Part shown: in pieces, positions 13,816 through 20,000 of the stretch
Position numbering within the stretch: the first letter of the stretch is position 1
Layout: each line of letters begins with the position of its first letter
NCBI GenBank assembly: GCA_036169595.1
Contig: CM069765.1
Location: forward strand, 8,037,501-8,057,500
DNA: 20,000 nucleotides
Reading direction: 5' to 3'
From: Dictyostelium firmibasis
Lineage: Eukaryota > Evosea > Eumycetozoa > Dictyosteliales > Dictyosteliaceae
The notes under the pieces: model-generated
The model's database searches: none
Told to the model about the DNA's origin: nothing
What the model saw: only the letters and a program-made list of their open reading frames with translations
Made by a program: the position numbers and the translations under genes

Positions 13816-14826
13816 GGAAGCTATAGTTGTACAACTATTGAAAATATTATCTATTAACCAATCAACAAAATCCCATAGTTTTAATTTAATACAACTAGTT
13901 AAAGTTGATACTGGTATAATTGGTTTTTTTTGTGCTGGACATATTGAATAAAGATATTTAAATAATTCCAATCCACCAGGGCCTGTACAAGTTGCTGATA
14001 AAAACTCTTGAGTAATATTAGAGGGGTTAAGTTTAAATTCTTTAAATATCATCATAACGGCTTCGGTATTATTGATTGCAGATGCTACAATCAATAAATA
14101 GTTCAAATCAATATCAACGGAAAGATCATGCATAAGGAATCTAATTACATCCAATTTACCTTCTCTCAATGCTACATGGGCTAATTCATCAGAGAAATTG
14201 GAACGATCAATAACTTGTGATAAATAAATCAAAGTTGATACATCACCCATGGCTGCACATTCAATTAATATACCATCTATATCCATTGTTGAATTAAAAT
14301 TCTCATAAATATATTTAACAGTCTCTAAATCTGTACATGAAATTGAGAATTTATCAGAAAGTTCATCATGATCTTTTACATATTTAAATGAATCTAAACC
14401 ATTGATTATAAGTTGACCATTTGTTTTATACTCCCAAATTTTTATATGATTTTCATGGCAAAATACTAATGATTCAAAACTAATTGAAAATAGATATTGA
14501 TATCGACGACATTGTGATAGTTGATGTTTATCAATTGGTAATGTGATTAGTTTCGATTGATTTATTAAATAGTCCATAATATCAACCAATGAATCCATTA
14601 GACAGTATAGAAATGTATCTAAAAGTAAATCTAAATTTTTTATTCTAATAGGTAGAGATTCTCTATCGGCCAGAGTTAATTTATTCTCCACTATATGTTT
14701 AATCATCATTAAAACTTTATCCCTATTTAATGTATCTCTTGAGACTATGGTTGCAATCATTGGATCTAGTTTTTGTGATACTGATTCTAATGAATTTCTA
14801 ATCATACTAAACCAATTTAATTTACC

Positions 14827-14857
<31 letters not shown>

Positions 14858-15657
14858 AAATCGAAACCAAACTTTGGGAATTCAATCAAAACATATTCTA
14901 ATAGATCAATATTTAAAGTTCTAATACATTTTATCAAAGTAATTTCTGAATCTTCAATATCTATTGGGTTTGGTAAACCATTATTGGAATTAAACATTGC
15001 AATCTCATGAAATTGTTGTTTATTTTCATCAATAATAAACTTTAATAACTCTAAATCATTCATTTCTATTGAGTTTATTAAAATTCTAAAACTACAACCT
15101 TCACTTCTATTCTTAAGTAAATGTTTAATAATTGAATGTCTATTGGATCGATTATTATTTAATGGTGCATTATCTAATGCATCAGTGGATGTTACATTTG
15201 ATAATAAATCATTTGGTATAACTGACTCTAATAATAAAATATCATCAAGACAACAAGTTTTTGTCATGTAATCTAAACTTGGTAAACTTGTAAAAAATTG
15301 ATTTCTTCTTTTTCTAATTTTTTCTTCACAATTATTATCATCATCATCTTCATCACTATAATATTCTTTATTGAAATCAAAGTCATGTTCTTTTAATAAA
15401 TAATTCAAAAGTTGAGAGGCTGATATAGTATCCATTTGTGTTAAAAGTTCAAATAAATCTAACATCCCAAATCTTTCAGATAATTGAAACTTGTTGAATT
15501 TTAATTTATCATATGCTAATCCAAAGAATCCATTTGAACAAATCCATGATAAAGAATGAATATCATCATATTTTAATCCATTTGATTTACTAACATGTTT
15601 GAATATTGATTTTCTAATAAATTTATTATTAAATACTTTTTTAAATAAATCATCCAT
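13138..15657 (-). CDS. Ankyrin-like repeat protein, dictyostelid family
   Basis: 839 residues in a single exon, with the start ATG in an A-rich context. The N-terminus (FKKVFNNKFIRKSIFKHV, residues 5-22) and the following hydrophobic/Trp segment resemble the opening of a large dictyostelid family that carries degenerate ankyrin repeats. From about residue 440 to 760 the sequence shows repeated helix-pair units with the spacing of ankyrin repeats (ETVKYIYEN, DVSTLIYLSQ, KLDVIRFLMHD, LELFKYLYS, CFNSVKFLLDN, WFEIIELLTS). The consensus TPLHxAA motif is lost, so standard domain models may miss them. Low-complexity inserts are a Ser run at about 269-278, an Asn run at about 615-626 and an acidic cluster near residue 100. 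No enzymatic motif, signal peptide or membrane span is visible. A protein-binding scaffold role is inferred from the repeat type only. Confidence 0.85.
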
Positions 15658-15794
15658 TTTTTTTATTTTTTTTTTTATTAATTATTAAAAAAATTTAAAA
15701 AAATTTTAAGATATTTATTTATATATTAAATTTATTTTTAAAAAAAACTTTGAAAAAAATTTAAAATAAAAAAAAAAGTTGAAAATTGATTTGG

Positions 15795-15825
<31 letters not shown>

Positions 15826-16017
15826 ATTTTTTTATTTTTTATTTATTTTATATTTTTTTAAAAAAATCCAAATCGAACTATATGATTTTGTAGTTCATTG
15901 TCTCTTTTTCAATCTTTGTATCATTGTATCATTACCTTTGCTTTTTTTATAAAAAATAATAAAATAAAATAAAATAAATAAAAAAATACAAATAAAAAAG
16001 ACATTAACTAAATAGTA
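15658..16017. promoter_or_regulatory. Divergent promoter between the ankyrin-like and WAPL genes
   Basis: The 360 bases between two divergent start codons must hold both promoters. Sequence is A/T tracts except for 15865-15945, which includes a direct repeat GTATCATT-GTATCATT at about 15918-15933. A long T tract at about 15799-15825 is typical of dictyostelid core promoters. Confidence 0.5.
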
Positions 16018-19842
<3,825 letters not shown>

Positions 19843-19874
19843 ATTAAAAAAATAAATAATAACTTTGTATATAC

Positions 19875-19923
<49 letters not shown>

Positions 19924-20000
19924 AAATTAAATTTTTGAAAAAAAATAAAAAAAAAAATAAAAAAAAAATTTTTTATCGCACTCGCTTTCGTTTTTTTTTT
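19843..20000. other. 3' flank of the WAPL gene
   Basis: An AATAAA hexamer at 19851-19856 may serve for polyadenylation. An A run of over 40 bases follows (about 19877-19920). The window ends in a small less AT-rich patch (TCGCACTCGCTTTCG, 19976-19990) that may belong to the next gene's upstream region. Confidence 0.5.

Overview
The window looks like nuclear DNA of a dictyostelid social amoeba, most likely Dictyostelium discoideum or a close relative. The flanks are extremely AT-rich and full of poly-A/poly-T tracts. Introns are short, with GTAAGT/GTATGT donors. Coding regions carry long AAT (Asn) runs, and one gene carries Thr/Pro tetrapeptide repeats and slime-mould type CBM49 cellulose-binding modules. 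I see no mobile element, tRNA, rRNA or CRISPR array.

Layout, left to right. 1-1865: non-coding, with several GC-richer hairpin islands. 1866-6898 (+): a six-exon gene for a secreted 1489-residue mosaic protein (signal peptide, many beta-sandwich-like modules, two CBM49 domains set between Thr/Pro linkers, Cys-rich tail). 8134-7124 (-): a two-exon bacterial-type ROK fructokinase/mannokinase. 9619-8582 (-): a four-exon gene for an unrecognised 199-residue protein with one C-terminal membrane segment. 10829-9964 (-): the mitochondrial ribosomal protein L34 gene, split by an intron that is mostly trinucleotide repeat. 12233-11820 (-): a CHTOP/FoP-like RGG protein, probably of the mRNA export (TREX) machinery. 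15657-13138 (-): an 839-residue ankyrin-like repeat protein of a dictyostelid family type. 16018-19842 (+): a WAPL-type cohesin-release factor with very large low-complexity insertions.

The genes do not form a pathway. They look like ordinary eukaryotic neighbours, five in a row on the minus strand with a divergent promoter between the ankyrin-like and WAPL genes. The main value of the reading is in gene models that simple open-frame calls miss: first exons of 41 and 23 nt, an L34 domain hidden behind a poly-Asn intron, and the five introns of the secreted protein, all of which fall in phase 1. I found no convincing new multi-gene system. The least explained items are the hairpin islands upstream of the secreted protein gene, the GC-elevated non-coding island at 11281-11545 and the unrecognised membrane protein.
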